Positions 16,763 through 25,686 of a stretch of DNA of 64,000 nucleotides are shown piece after piece. Both the position numbers and the translations under genes were made by a program. A model generated the notes under the pieces. It made no database searches and was not told the DNA's origin. It worked only from the letters and a program-made list of their open reading frames with translations. Source of the DNA: Pelagimonas phthalicica (GTDB lineage: Bacteria; Pseudomonadota; Alphaproteobacteria; Rhodobacterales; Rhodobacteraceae). The stretch lies in contig NZ_SOAP01000001.1 of NCBI RefSeq assembly GCF_004364805.1, positions 1,612,001 to 1,676,000 on the forward strand. Direction: 5' to 3'. Numbering within the stretch: position 1 is the stretch's first letter; every line of letters begins with the position of its first letter.

Positions 16763-16876
16763 ATACGGGCCCAAGTGCGATAGAATTTCTACTGGGTAAT
16801 GGCAGGAGATTTGATTGGTTGGCTGATGAATTCAAGGAAATAATGCAGCGAAACATCAGAGATACGGATCAAGATC

Positions 16877-17584
16877 ATGGCAGACATCAAAACAGCTATT
16901 GTCACAGCAGGCGGCAGCGGCATGGGGGCGGACAGCGCAAGGCGGCTTGCGGCGGAGGGATTTCAGGTGGCGATCCTGTCCTCATCCGGCAAAGGCGAGG
17001 CACTGGCCCAAGAGTTGGGCGGGATTGGCGTGACCGGGTCCAACCAATCCGTTGAGGATCTGAGCAAACTGGTGGATGCCACAATGGAGCGATGGGGGCG
17101 GATTGACGTGTTGGTCAACTCAGCCGGGCATGGTCCGCGCGCGCCGATCCTTGAGATCAGCGATGAGGATTGGCATCATGCGATGGAGGTCTATTTCCTC
17201 AACGCGGTGCGCGCCACGCGGCTGGTCACGCCACACATGATTGCGCAAAAGTCAGGCGCGATCATCAATATCTCAACCTTTGCCGCCTTTGAGCCCAGCC
17301 CGGTCTTTCCGACCTCGGCGGTTATGCGGGCGGGTCTCGCGAGCTATACAAAACTGTTCGCTGATACCCATGCCGCCGACAATGTGCGCATGAACAATGT
17401 CCTGCCCGGATTTATCGACAGCCTGCCCGAGAAAGAGGAGTTCCGCAGCCAGATCCCCTTGGGGCGTTATGGCCGGTCTTACGAAGAAATCGCCGCAACC
17501 GTGGCCTTTCTCGCCTCAGAGGGCGGGGCCTATATCACCGGGCAAAACATCCGCGTGGATGGCGGGATCACACGGTCGGTGTGA
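16877..17584 (+). CDS. SDR-family protein without a recognisable Tyr-x3-Lys catalytic pair
   Basis: 235 residues with a Rossmann fold. The dinucleotide-binding TAGGSGMG is near residue 10, NSAGHG near 80 and the C-terminal ITGQNIRVDGGIT is typical of classical SDRs. In the active-site region after NIST the sequence runs FEPSPVFPTSAVMRAGLASY; no Tyr-x-x-x-Lys is present where the family has it, and the nearest Tyr is in ASYTK. It may be catalytically altered or belong to a divergent subgroup. It is divergent from, and probably regulated by, the LysR gene at 15896. Confidence 0.88.
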   Translation: MADIKTAIVTAGGSGMGADSARRLAAEGFQVAILSSSGKGEALAQELGGIGVTGSNQSVEDLSKLVDATMERWGRIDVLVNSAGHGPRAPILEISDEDWHHAMEVYFLNAVRATRLVTPHMIAQKSGAIINISTFAAFEPSPVFPTSAVMRAGLASYTKLFADTHAADNVRMNNVLPGFIDSLPEKEEFRSQIPLGRYGRSYEEIAATVAFLASEGGAYITGQNIRVDGGITRSV

Positions 17585-17600
17585 CCCTAGCTTTCTGATC

Positions 17601-18884
17601 CTAAACGCGATCCTTGACCAAGTGGGTCAGGGTCGCGCCGGTCTCGTAATAGACTTGGCGCAGGCCGGGGAAGGTGATGTTGTGGTCAGCCGATGGCGCG
17701 CGGGGCAGCACGGTCACATCTTGAGTGATCAACGCCTCGGCCATGGCCTTGCCAAACACCGTGCCCGGCCCAATGCCGCGACCGGAATAGCCAAAGCAGA
17801 TCAACGCCGATGGATCGGGTTGCAGGATTTTTGGCATATATTCCTCGGTCATGGCGATGCGCCCGAACCAGGTATGGGTCAGCGGTTTCTCGGCCAACGC
17901 CGGGAAAAGCTTGGCCAGTTTGCGGCGCAGCCAGGCCAGATGCACACCAGCGCCGGGATGATCCAGTTGCCCCATCGCGCCGATGATCAAACGACCCGCC
18001 GCGTCCATCCGCCAGGATGACATGACCAGCGCCGTGTCCCAGCACCCTTCGCGACCCGGCAGGATCTGGGCCTGCTCTGTGGCTGAAAGGGGCGCGGTTG
18101 CGGCCTGGAAATAATGCACCGGGATGGTTTTGGGTGATGGCAGGCCAGAGATCGGCAAGGTATAGGCGTTGGTGGCCACAATCATGTGTTGCGCGGTAAC
18201 CTCGCCCTGCGCGGTTTTCACCTGCCAGCCAGCGCCAGTTTTCGCGATGCTGAGCGCCGCGCTGTTCTCGTGCAAAACCGCTCCGCCCGCCTGCGCTGCA
18301 AGGGCCAGACCGCGTGCATAGGCCAGCGGTTGGATCGTGCCTGCGCGCGGATCAAACAGCCCGCCAAAAACCGTGTCAGAGCCGACCCTCGCCCGGGTTT
18401 CCTCGGCCCCCAAAAGCTGAACCGGCGCATTGCGGGCGCTGGCCTGAGCATACCTGTTCTCCAGGTCCGCCATGCCCGAGGGCGCATGGGCGCAATGCAG
18501 GGTGCCATTGCGCACCGGTTCGCAGGCCATGTCATGTCTGTCGATCACGCCAAAGACCAGATCCGGGGCCTGCCCCAGCAGCTTGATCAGCTTCTCACCC
18601 GGTTCCTTGCCCAGTTTTGCGGTGATCTTGTCCGGGGGCAGCCAGAGCCCGGCATTGACCAGACCAACATTGCGCCCTGAACCGCCACCGCCAATCACTC
18701 CGGCCTCAAGCAGGCGGACCGATAGCCCGGCCTCAGCGGCGTGCAAAGCCGCCGAAAGACCGGTATACCCACCGCCAATCACCACAAGATCCGCCGCAAC
18801 CTGCCCCGCCAAAGCGGGCGCTGTGATGGATTGCGTGGCGGTCTCGTGCCACAGGCTTTCAGCGATGTCTTTGGTCATGGTCAC
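17601..18884 (-). CDS. FAD-dependent amine/amino acid oxidase (DAO fold, OrdL/PuuB-like)
   Basis: 427 residues. The FAD-binding DLVVIGGGYTGLSAALHAAE begins near residue 30 and RLLEAGVIGGGGSGRN follows. C-terminal FGYSGRGIGPGTVFGKAMAE is typical of the gamma-glutamylputrescine oxidase/OrdL branch. These enzymes oxidise secondary or primary amines to imines with hydrogen peroxide release. No puu genes are adjacent, so the substrate is not assigned. It ends 17 bp from the convergent SDR gene. Confidence 0.88.
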   Translation of the reverse strand: MTMTKDIAESLWHETATQSITAPALAGQVAADLVVIGGGYTGLSAALHAAEAGLSVRLLEAGVIGGGGSGRNVGLVNAGLWLPPDKITAKLGKEPGEKLIKLLGQAPDLVFGVIDRHDMACEPVRNGTLHCAHAPSGMADLENRYAQASARNAPVQLLGAEETRARVGSDTVFGGLFDPRAGTIQPLAYARGLALAAQAGGAVLHENSAALSIAKTGAGWQVKTAQGEVTAQHMIVATNAYTLPISGLPSPKTIPVHYFQAATAPLSATEQAQILPGREGCWDTALVMSSWRMDAAGRLIIGAMGQLDHPGAGVHLAWLRRKLAKLFPALAEKPLTHTWFGRIAMTEEYMPKILQPDPSALICFGYSGRGIGPGTVFGKAMAEALITQDVTVLPRAPSADHNITFPGLRQVYYETGATLTHLVKDRV

Positions 18885-19010
18885 CCCTCATTTTTGCGCA
18901 GCTTGGACCCGCGCAATGCCCGTGGCAAGAGGGAGTTTTCGAGCGTGTCACCGCCCGGGCAAGCAAGTTGACAAGGTGCGGGAATTGACTGATACACCCA
19001 TGGCTAGAGC

Positions 19011-19088
19011 GGGCCGTTAGCTCAGCTGGATTAGAGCAGGGAACTTCTAATTCTCAGGTCGGGGGTTCGAGTCCTCCACGGCTCGCCA
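19011..19088 (+). tRNA. tRNA-Arg (anticodon TCT)
   Basis: 78 nt including an encoded CCA. Acceptor GGGCCGT pairs with ACGGCTC with one G-U pair. The D-arm GCTC/GAGC, anticodon stem GGGAA/TTCTC with loop CTTCTAA (anticodon TCT reading AGA), and T-arm GGGGG/CCTCC with TTCGAGT loop all fold. The gene stands alone and is followed by gene-poor DNA and the 19605-23575 block, a common arrangement for tRNA-linked insertions, but I found no repeated copy of its 3' end to the right. Confidence 0.95.
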
Positions 19089-19604
19089 ATTCATGAAATT
19101 TTCGGAAGTAGTTTCAAAAACGCACCGGTCGAACAACTTAGGTCAGAAGCCTCTCTTGCTATTCAAGCGCACCTGAGCCTGAAAAGCGCATTTCAGAGGA
19201 CCGCTATACCGCGCGCTCGTGCATTGTAGCTGATGACACTTACCACCAGCGGGTTGCGGCCGGGGCTGCAGCTTCTTGGTGAGTCAAAGCAAAAATCACC
19301 GATAATAGTATTTCCAAAGTCACCAAACATGTGGCCGAAGGTTTCGCTGACGACTACGCTCTGTCAGTTTTTGCCAACAGCTGGCATATGAAGAACACCT
19401 AGCTGATGCAGCATTCGTTTGCTTCAGCGCCAGGTCTGTTTTTTTTGCGACGCGGTGCAAGTCGTCAAACCGGTCGTTCAAGGTTGTTTTTTTCCCGAGC
19501 GGAAACCGTGCCTTCGCTGCTCATGAAACAAACGAAAAAGACACGGAACGGAGCTGCCTTTCGATGCGTTCGCGCGATTGCCCGCTGTCAGAGTGGAGTA
19601 TTGA
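19089..19604. other. Gene-poor stretch downstream of tRNA-Arg
   Basis: 516 bp without a convincing gene. Short open segments exist (for instance one ending at the TAG near 19401, encoding VFANSWHMKNT at its end) but lack starts and are interrupted by stops, as in decayed coding sequence. Base composition looks more AT-rich and less ordered than neighbouring genes. It may be the remains of an element integrated at the tRNA. Confidence 0.45.
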
Positions 19605-20081
19605 TCATCGCTCCGCCACGCGAACTGGTAGTTTGCTCGAGGCTTTCATCTCTTTGAGTGACAGGTTTGAGCGTATGCTGGTGACACCCGGCAGACGCCG
19701 TAAGGTGGTGTCGACAAAGGCGCTGTAGTCGTCCAGATCGCGCGCGACCACGATCAGCAGGAAATCATCTTCGCCCGTCGTGTTGTGGCAGGCGAGGATA
19801 TTGGGGGTGACCTCGATAATACGCTGGAATTCAGCGGTCGCGGCCTGATCGTGCTCTGAGCAACTCAGTTGAACAAAGGCCATGACACCAAGTCCCAGCT
19901 TTCGGCGATTGAGGTGGGCTTGGTACCCCTCAATGATGCCGGTCTCTTCCAGTTTTTTCAGTCGCCGCCAACAAGGTGTTTCACTCATATTCAGGTTCTC
20001 AGCCAGTTTGGCGTTGGTCATGCGCCCGTCGCTTTGAAGCAGTTCGAGAATCTGTGCGTTGACTGTGTCGATGCCTGACAA
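19605..20081 (-). CDS. Lrp/AsnC family transcriptional regulator
   Basis: About 158 residues from the TTG at 20081, which has GAGGAC nine bases upstream. A longer frame to an ATG at 20189 would add an atypical 36-residue extension. The HTH (VNAQILELLQSDGRMTNAKLAENLNMSETPCWRRLKKLEE) is followed by a RAM domain with CHNTTGEDDFLLIV. It is divergent from the alcohol dehydrogenase gene and probably controls the 20222-23575 block. This is the second Lrp-type gene in the window; the two are only distantly alike. Confidence 0.88.
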   Translation of the reverse strand: MSGIDTVNAQILELLQSDGRMTNAKLAENLNMSETPCWRRLKKLEETGIIEGYQAHLNRRKLGLGVMAFVQLSCSEHDQAATAEFQRIIEVTPNILACHNTTGEDDFLLIVVARDLDDYSAFVDTTLRRLPGVTSIRSNLSLKEMKASSKLPVRVAER

Positions 20082-20221
20082 GGGAAGACTGTCCTCAAAA
20101 ATAACCAATGGAGAGGGGTTTATACTCAAAATATTTACATATGAGGGCAGAATAGCAAGGCTATTTCGCCAACTATTGGTAGTTTTCACTCAATCCGTCT
20201 CTGCAACCGAAAGACTCTGCC

Positions 20222-21256
20222 ATGAAAGCCGTCCTGTTTGAGAAATTCCAAGAAGCCCCCAAGGTGGTGAGCGTCGCAGACCCGACCCCAGAGCCACATG
20301 GGGTTGTTCTAAAGGTCGAAGCCACCGGTGTGTGCCGCAGCGATTGGCATGGTTGGATGGGGCATGACAGTGACATTGACCTGCCACATATCCCGGGGCA
20401 CGAGTTGGCAGGTGTGATTGAGGCGGTTGGCAAGGATGTGAAGAACTGGAAAGTCGGTGACCGGGTCACCGTGCCGTTCATCTGCGGTTGTGGGTCCTGC
20501 AGCGAATGCCATGCGGGTCATCAGCAAGTGTGTCTGCATCAGGAACAGCCGGGCTTTACCCATTGGGGCAGCTTTGCGGAATATGTGCCGATCCATCAGG
20601 CTGACCTGAACGTGGTCGCGTTACCCGAGACAATGGACTTCGCCACCGCTGCCAGCCTGGGCTGCCGGTTTGCCACATCGTTTCGGGCGGTGATCGACCA
20701 AGGTAAAGTCAGCGCTGGCCAATGGGTCGCCGTGCATGGCTGCGGTGGCGTGGGCCTCTCGGCGGTGATGATCGCCAGCGCGGCGGGGGCGAATGTGATT
20801 GGTGTTGATCTGGACCCCGCCAAGCTTGCGCTGGCCAAAGAGCTTGGCGCGGTTGCGGCCATTGATGGCAAGGGTGACGTGGTCGAGGCGATCAAAGGGA
20901 TCACCAAAGGCGGTGCGCATGTGTCCTTGGACGCTCTGGGCCATCCGGCGACCATGACCAACTCGATCATGTGCCTGCGCCCACGCGGCAAGCACATTCA
21001 GGTCGGCCTGATGCTGGGCGATCACGCCGCCCCTGCGGTGCCGATGCCCAAGATCGTCGGGCAAGAGATCGAACTTCTTGGCTCCCACGGGATGCAGGCG
21101 CATCGCTATGGCGCAATGCTCGATATGGTCGAGAGCGGCAAGCTGGACCCGGCCCGGCTGGTCGGCGACAAGATCAGCATCGACGACGCCCCCGAGGCCC
21201 TGATGAACATGGACAAATTCCAGTCCATCGGCGCAACCGTCATCACGAGCTTCTGA
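20222..21256 (+). CDS. Zinc-dependent alcohol dehydrogenase (MDR superfamily)
   Basis: 344 residues. Catalytic zinc ligands appear in [10 protein letters not shown] (Cys near 37) and GHELAG (His-Glu near 60); the structural zinc cluster is [17 protein letters not shown] near 90-106; the NAD(P) site is [12 protein letters not shown] near 170. The enzyme interconverts an alcohol and an aldehyde or ketone. It is the first gene of a plus-strand set with a proC-like gene, a small protein and an aminotransferase, so its substrate may be an amino-acid-derived carbonyl. Confidence 0.9.
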   Translation: MKAVLFEKFQEAPKVVSVADPTPEPHGVVLKVEATGVCRSDWHGWMGHDSDIDLPHIPGHELAGVIEAVGKDVKNWKVGDRVTVPFICGCGSCSECHAGHQQVCLHQEQPGFTHWGSFAEYVPIHQADLNVVALPETMDFATAASLGCRFATSFRAVIDQGKVSAGQWVAVHGCGGVGLSAVMIASAAGANVIGVDLDPAKLALAKELGAVAAIDGKGDVVEAIKGITKGGAHVSLDALGHPATMTNSIMCLRPRGKHIQVGLMLGDHAAPAVPMPKIVGQEIELLGSHGMQAHRYGAMLDMVESGKLDPARLVGDKISIDDAPEALMNMDKFQSIGATVITSF

Positions 21257-21259
21257 GCC

Positions 21260-22054
21260 ATGGACAAGATAGCCTTCATAGGTGGCGGCAACATGGCGTC
21301 GGCCATCATTGGTGGCATGATCGCCAGCGGTTGGGCACCCTCCCGGATCACGGTGGTTGATCCGAACGCGGATCAGCGGGACCGGCTGGCAGAACAGCAC
21401 GGTGTCCACACAACTGACGACGTGGCCAAAGCCGCTGCTGCCGACATCATCGTGCTGGCCGTCAAACCTCAGGTCATTGCTGCTGTGGCCAAACAGATGG
21501 ATGCGGACCTGTCTGGCAAGCTGATCCTCAGCATTGCCGCCGGGGTTACGATTGCATCGCTGGAAGGTCTCTTTGGACCGGTGGCCATCGCCCGCACCAT
21601 GCCCAACACACCAGCCCTACTTGGCCTGGGGGCGACGGGGCTTTACGTCAACCAACACACGACCGAAGCCCGATGCGCAACGGCCAAAGCGATCATCGAA
21701 GCCTTCGGCATTTGCGTCACCGTCGAGCGCGAAGACCTTCTGGATGCTGTCACGGCCGTGTCGGGCAGCGGCCCGGCCTACTATTTCCTGATGATCGAAG
21801 AAATGATCCGGGCAGGCACAGCTCTTGGGCTAACCCCAGAGGATGCCAAGGCGCTGACACTGCAAACCGCGCTTGGCGCGGCGACCATGGCCACCAAGGG
21901 CGATGAACCACAAGACCTCCGCGCCCGTGTCACATCTCCCAACGGGACAACCCATGCGGCCATTGTTGCGATGCAGGAAAACGGCTTTGGGGATGTGATC
22001 GCCAAGGCAATGACCGCCTGCCGCGACCGGGCCGTCGAATTGGGAAAGGCATAG
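21260..22054 (+). CDS. proC: Pyrroline-5-carboxylate reductase family protein
   Basis: 264 residues, standard ProC length. N-terminal NAD(P)-binding IAFIGGGNMASAIIGGM, central VKPQV and MPNTPALLGLGATGL, and the C-terminal dimer domain with VSGSGPAYYFLMIEEM, ending in TSPNGTTHAAI. ProC reduces pyrroline-5-carboxylate to proline. It starts three bases after the alcohol dehydrogenase stop, so it is co-transcribed. Because it sits in a catabolic-looking block and not with proA or proB, it may reduce a related cyclic imine instead of serving housekeeping proline synthesis. Confidence 0.88.
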   Translation: MDKIAFIGGGNMASAIIGGMIASGWAPSRITVVDPNADQRDRLAEQHGVHTTDDVAKAAAADIIVLAVKPQVIAAVAKQMDADLSGKLILSIAAGVTIASLEGLFGPVAIARTMPNTPALLGLGATGLYVNQHTTEARCATAKAIIEAFGICVTVEREDLLDAVTAVSGSGPAYYFLMIEEMIRAGTALGLTPEDAKALTLQTALGAATMATKGDEPQDLRARVTSPNGTTHAAIVAMQENGFGDVIAKAMTACRDRAVELGKA

Positions 22055-22057
22055 CTT

Positions 22058-22384
22058 ATGATCATTCGATGGTGGCGGGCCGTTGCAGGGTCTGAAGAGG
22101 TGCTTCAACAATATGCGGACCATTTGGAACGCACGACCTTCAAAGAGATGGCTGAACTGCCCGGTCATCTTGGCGCGTCTCTTGCCGTCAAAGTGAATGG
22201 AACCGATTACGAGCTGGTCGTGACCAGCCTGTGGTCTGACCTTGCCTCGGCGGGGCATTTTGAACAGGGGGCATTCGACGATGCCGTGGTCAAGCCGAGC
22301 ACCCAGAAGCTGCTGAAATCCTTTGACCTGAAGGTCGAGTATTTCGAGACGCTGGTCACAACAGGTATCTTGGAGAGAGGCTGA
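22058..22384 (+). CDS. Small alpha/beta-barrel (ABM-like) hypothetical protein
   Basis: 108 residues starting MIIRWWRAVAGSEEVLQQYADHLE. The pattern of a short strand, an amphipathic helix, then strands with YELVVTSLWSD is reminiscent of dimeric ferredoxin-like alpha/beta-barrel proteins such as antibiotic-biosynthesis monooxygenases. No catalytic residue can be named. It is packed between the proC-like and aminotransferase genes (3 and 6 bp gaps), so it very likely works in the same pathway. Confidence 0.72.
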   Translation: MIIRWWRAVAGSEEVLQQYADHLERTTFKEMAELPGHLGASLAVKVNGTDYELVVTSLWSDLASAGHFEQGAFDDAVVKPSTQKLLKSFDLKVEYFETLVTTGILERG

Positions 22385-22390
22385 CGCAGG

Positions 22391-23575
22391 ATGTTTGAAC
22401 AGGTTGAGGAATACCCCGTCGACCCCATCATGATCGGGGCCGACTATTTCGCGGCTGATCCCCGCAAGGACAAACTCAACCTGACCGTGGGTATCTATCA
22501 GGACGAACATGGCCAAACGCCTGTCCTGAAAGCCGTCAAGCTGGCCGAACAACGCTTGGTCGATACCCAAACCAGCAAATCCTACCTCGCCCTGACCGGC
22601 GATGCTGAGTATTGCCGAGTGCTGGGGCATGAGATCATGGATCATGCCTATGATGACGGATGGGTGTCTGCGCAGACCTCGGGCGGAGCCGTCGCTTTGC
22701 GGGTGATGGCGGACCTGTTGGCTCAGATGCCAAAACCGCCCACCGTCTGGCTGCAAACCCCGACCTATGGCAATTACATTCCGATCCTTACGGCAGCGGG
22801 CGCGCGTTATGCGCAGGTGCCTTACTACGACCGGTTCCAAGCTCAGATCACCTTTGACCAAATGCTCGCTGGCCTAAGTGCCGCCAAGGTCGGCGATGTT
22901 TTTCTCATGCAGGGCGTCTGCCACAACCCGACCGGCGCGGACATGACCGCCGAGCAATTCGACGCGTTGCTCGACCTTCTGGAGGCGCGCGGGATCGTAC
23001 CCTGGATCGACCTTGCCTATCTGGGCTTCGCCCAAAGTTGGGACGCCGATTGCGCCATGGCGCGCAAGATCGCTGCGCGGTTCCCTGAGTGTATTGTCTG
23101 TATCACCCTATCCAAATCTTTCGGCATCTACCGAGACCGGGCGGGGGCGTTGTTTGTAAAAACACGGGCGAGCGACCGAGACCGAATGCACCGGGCCGTC
23201 TCCGCGATCGTCCGCTCTGGTGCCTCCCACGCGCCGGATCATGGGCCGTCGGTTGTGCGAACGATCTTGCAGGACGAAACCCTCAAAACGCTCTGGCTTG
23301 GCGAGCTTGATCAGATGCGTGCAAGGGTCTCTGAGGTGCGCCAACAGATTGCGGACACCGAACGCGCCGAGCTTGGCACGGACCAGCTTGCCTATTTTGC
23401 AAAGCAAACCGGCATGTTTTCTCTCCTCCCGCTGACCGAAGCTCAGGAAACCGCCCTGACACGCGATCACGGCATCCACGTCGTAAAAGGCGGACGCGTG
23501 AACGTTGCCCGATTGGGCGAGAAGGACATCAAGACTTTGATCAGAGCGATCTGGGAAGTAACGTCTACGACATAG
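22391..23575 (+). CDS. Class I aminotransferase (aspartate/aromatic type)
   Basis: 394 residues. It matches the AspC/TyrB branch: N-terminal DPIMIGADYFAADPRKDKLNLTVG, CHNPTGADMT near residue 177 and the PLP-lysine segment ITLSKSFGIYRDRAGALF near 235-252. The usual Arg near the C-terminus can be placed in the segment GGRVNVARLG. It transfers an amino group between an acidic or aromatic amino acid and 2-oxoglutarate. It ends the Lrp-linked block, so the block may degrade or modify an amino acid. Confidence 0.9.
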   Translation: MFEQVEEYPVDPIMIGADYFAADPRKDKLNLTVGIYQDEHGQTPVLKAVKLAEQRLVDTQTSKSYLALTGDAEYCRVLGHEIMDHAYDDGWVSAQTSGGAVALRVMADLLAQMPKPPTVWLQTPTYGNYIPILTAAGARYAQVPYYDRFQAQITFDQMLAGLSAAKVGDVFLMQGVCHNPTGADMTAEQFDALLDLLEARGIVPWIDLAYLGFAQSWDADCAMARKIAARFPECIVCITLSKSFGIYRDRAGALFVKTRASDRDRMHRAVSAIVRSGASHAPDHGPSVVRTILQDETLKTLWLGELDQMRARVSEVRQQIADTERAELGTDQLAYFAKQTGMFSLLPLTEAQETALTRDHGIHVVKGGRVNVARLGEKDIKTLIRAIWEVTSTT

Positions 23576-24134
23576 CGTTGGCATGCTGCATTGCATTTCA
23601 GGCGGTTGAAAAATCTTCCTGTAAACTTAATGGCAGTCATTCATTCGCGCTGCAGCATTAACGACTTAGGGATCGTAGTTAGGTTTAGCTACCACCGTCG
23701 CGATTATCAGCTCATAGACAACAAATAGCTACGGACGTCCTGAGCCACCTGGCCGGAAAGCGCCTGTTCTGGCTAACGGCGCAGACTAAATGCGCCTCTA
23801 TAACTGCTGTTATTAAGTCAGGCCGTCACAAAAACCGGGTGTTTGCACAAGCTTGTTTCAACTCGCGCATATCTCCAGCGACGCTGACACGGAAAAGGCG
23901 AAGGTCATCCTGATTGATGACTTAGAAAACGCTCTTTGAGCTTGGTGCATGAGCACAGCGCAGATTTCGTCTTGGTGCGCGGTTTGCATCCGCAATGTAC
24001 GTCAATGAACGGGACAGGCCGTTGCGCAGCTCTGTTCGTGATGATTGCGGTCGTTTTGCGCTTTCTGCACGGGGCTGCCCGGCCTAAGGCCGGGCCTGGG
24101 TACACTAACTGTACTCCAAAATCACTAAAATCAA
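23576..24134. other. Gene-poor stretch with a possible gene remnant
   Basis: 559 bp without a complete gene. An open plus-strand segment of about 37 codons near 23827-23939 ends LIDDLENAL and looks coding-like but has an in-frame stop just upstream and no start, so it may be the tail of a lost gene. A GCCCGGCC-TAA-GGCCGGGC hairpin (24077-24095) lies 40 bp beyond the stop of the minus-strand DUF1467 gene and may mark its transcript end. Confidence 0.4.
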
Positions 24135-24413
24135 TCACTCAGCGCTGGTTTCAAAGCTGGTCCATTTGGCGATGTCGTCGACCGTGATGGTTTCCGTCAG
24201 GATGATCGCCGCGAGGATCCCCCAAACCACCAAAGCAACCCCCGTGGTGATCCAGGCCTTGCGTTTGAGGTTGTGAACCGCCGGGCTGCCCGCATGGGTT
24301 CCGGGCACGACCTCGCCCACATCCCCTTGGGTTTTCAAGCGGATCGGGATCACGACCAGAAAGGTCAAAAACCAGATCACCGCATAGAGAACAAGACCCG
24401 AGACAATGCCCAT
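24135..24413 (-). CDS. DUF1467 family membrane protein
   Basis: 92 residues with two membrane helices (about 5-25 and 53-73). The conserved PIRLKTQGDVGEVVPGTHAGSP between the helices identifies the DUF1467 family, common in alphaproteobacteria and of unknown function. Its ATG overlaps the stop of the methylmalonyl-CoA epimerase gene by one base (TGATG), so expression is coupled. That gene pairing appears typical of the group, but gives no clear clue to the job. Confidence 0.88.
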   Translation of the reverse strand: MGIVSGLVLYAVIWFLTFLVVIPIRLKTQGDVGEVVPGTHAGSPAVHNLKRKAWITTGVALVVWGILAAIILTETITVDDIAKWTSFETSAE

Positions 24414-24817
24414 CAGACTTGCTCCAGCTCCACGAGGCAGCCGTTAAAGTCTTTGGGATGCAGGAAGAGCACGGGCTTGCCATGGGCGCCGATCTTTGGC
24501 TCTCCGGTGCCCAAAACGCGCGCGCCGGTTTCTTTCAGGTGATCGCGGGCCGCGATGATATCATCGACCTCATAGCAGACATGGTGAATGCCGCCCGATG
24601 GGTTCTTGTCCAGAAACCCCTGGATCGGAGAGTTTTCGCCCAGCGGGTAGAGCAATTCGATCTTGGTGTTGGGCAATTCGATAAAGATCACGGTCACGCC
24701 GTGATCGGGTTCGTCCTGAGGTGCGCCGACCTTGGCCCCCAAAGCGTTGCGATATTGGTCAGCCGCGGCCTCCAGATCCGGCACGGCGATGGCGACGTGA
24801 TTCAAACGTCCGATCAT
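24413..24817 (-). CDS. mce: Methylmalonyl-CoA epimerase
   Basis: 134 residues, a VOC-fold enzyme. It opens IGRLNHVAIAVPDLEAAADQY, has GGIHHVCYEVDDI in the middle and ends FLHPKDFNGCLVELEQ, which carry the metal-binding His, Gln/His and Glu residues of the epimerase. It converts (S)- to (R)-methylmalonyl-CoA in propionyl-CoA use, ahead of the B12-dependent mutase. The mutase and propionyl-CoA carboxylase are not in this window. Confidence 0.92.
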   Translation of the reverse strand: MIGRLNHVAIAVPDLEAAADQYRNALGAKVGAPQDEPDHGVTVIFIELPNTKIELLYPLGENSPIQGFLDKNPSGGIHHVCYEVDDIIAARDHLKETGARVLGTGEPKIGAHGKPVLFLHPKDFNGCLVELEQV

Positions 24818-24965
24818 GATCTTCCTCCTGTCCTGTCGTCATCGCGGGTTATGGCCCGGCTGCCACAAGAGGGGCAAGCGCGTGGGTGAAACCTGCGGCC
24901 TTTAACCGCTTGTTCACCACCCTGAGGGAATCCTGTGTAACGACTCGCTAACCTTGGAGGGGATC

Positions 24966-25682
24966 ATGGATGACGATGACCTAATGAGTACACATTTACG
25001 GCCAACCGCCACGCGGCCATTGCTGGGGCTGACCATTCTGGTGGTGGAAGACAGCCGTTTTGCCTGTGATGCCATGCGCTTGCTCTGTTTGCGATCCGGG
25101 GCGCGTATTCGCCGGGCCGATTGCCTGAAATCCGCACGCCGTCATTTGCAGGTCTATCGCCCCAGCGTGGTGATCATAGATCTGGGTCTGCCGGATGGGT
25201 CCGGGGCTGAGCTGATCTCGGAGCTTTCGGTGACAACACCACGCGTTGATGTGATTCTTGGCACCAGTGGCGACAGTTTTTCCGAAGAGGTGGCGCTGGC
25301 GGCCGGGGCAGATGGATTTTTGGCCAAGCCGATTTCGTCAGTGGTGGCCTTTCAGAATGCGATTATCTCTGCGCTGCCGGTGGAACGTCAGCCCAATGGC
25401 CCGCGTTTGGTCAGTGATGATCCGATCCTGCCTGATCCGCTGGCCTATAAGGATGATATGGCCCATGCGGCGGATGTGCTGGATGACCGCGAGGATGATC
25501 GCTCGCTCGCCTATGTGACGCAGTTCCTGACAGGTGTGGCGCGCAGCGCGGGCGATGGTGTCTTGCAAAAGGCGGCCGAGGATCTGGCAGAGGCGCGCCA
25601 AACCGGCAAACCGCTGCAATCCGATCTGGCCAAGGTCGCGGCCCTGGTTCAGGATCGCATGGCCAATCAGATCGCGATTTAG
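24966..25682 (+). CDS. Response regulator with one receiver domain and an uncharacterised C-terminal part
   Basis: 238 residues from the ATG at 24966 (TTGGAGGGG just upstream). The receiver domain spans about 20-135: acidic pair ED at 28-29, phospho-acceptor Asp72 in VVIIDLGLPDGSG, Thr/Ser in LGTSGDS near 100, and Lys121 in LAKPIS. The C-terminal 100 residues are helical and show no DNA-binding or enzymatic signature. No histidine kinase is adjacent. The output may be protein-protein contact, as for single-domain CheY-like proteins. Confidence 0.85.
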   Translation: MDDDDLMSTHLRPTATRPLLGLTILVVEDSRFACDAMRLLCLRSGARIRRADCLKSARRHLQVYRPSVVIIDLGLPDGSGAELISELSVTTPRVDVILGTSGDSFSEEVALAAGADGFLAKPISSVVAFQNAIISALPVERQPNGPRLVSDDPILPDPLAYKDDMAHAADVLDDREDDRSLAYVTQFLTGVARSAGDGVLQKAAEDLAEARQTGKPLQSDLAKVAALVQDRMANQIAI

Positions 25683-25686
25683 AGAG

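Noticed and set aside
19011-23575. A complete integrative element with attachment repeats at tRNA-Arg
   Set aside because: No integrase gene and no second copy of the tRNA 3' end was found to the right, so only an islet-like block can be claimed.
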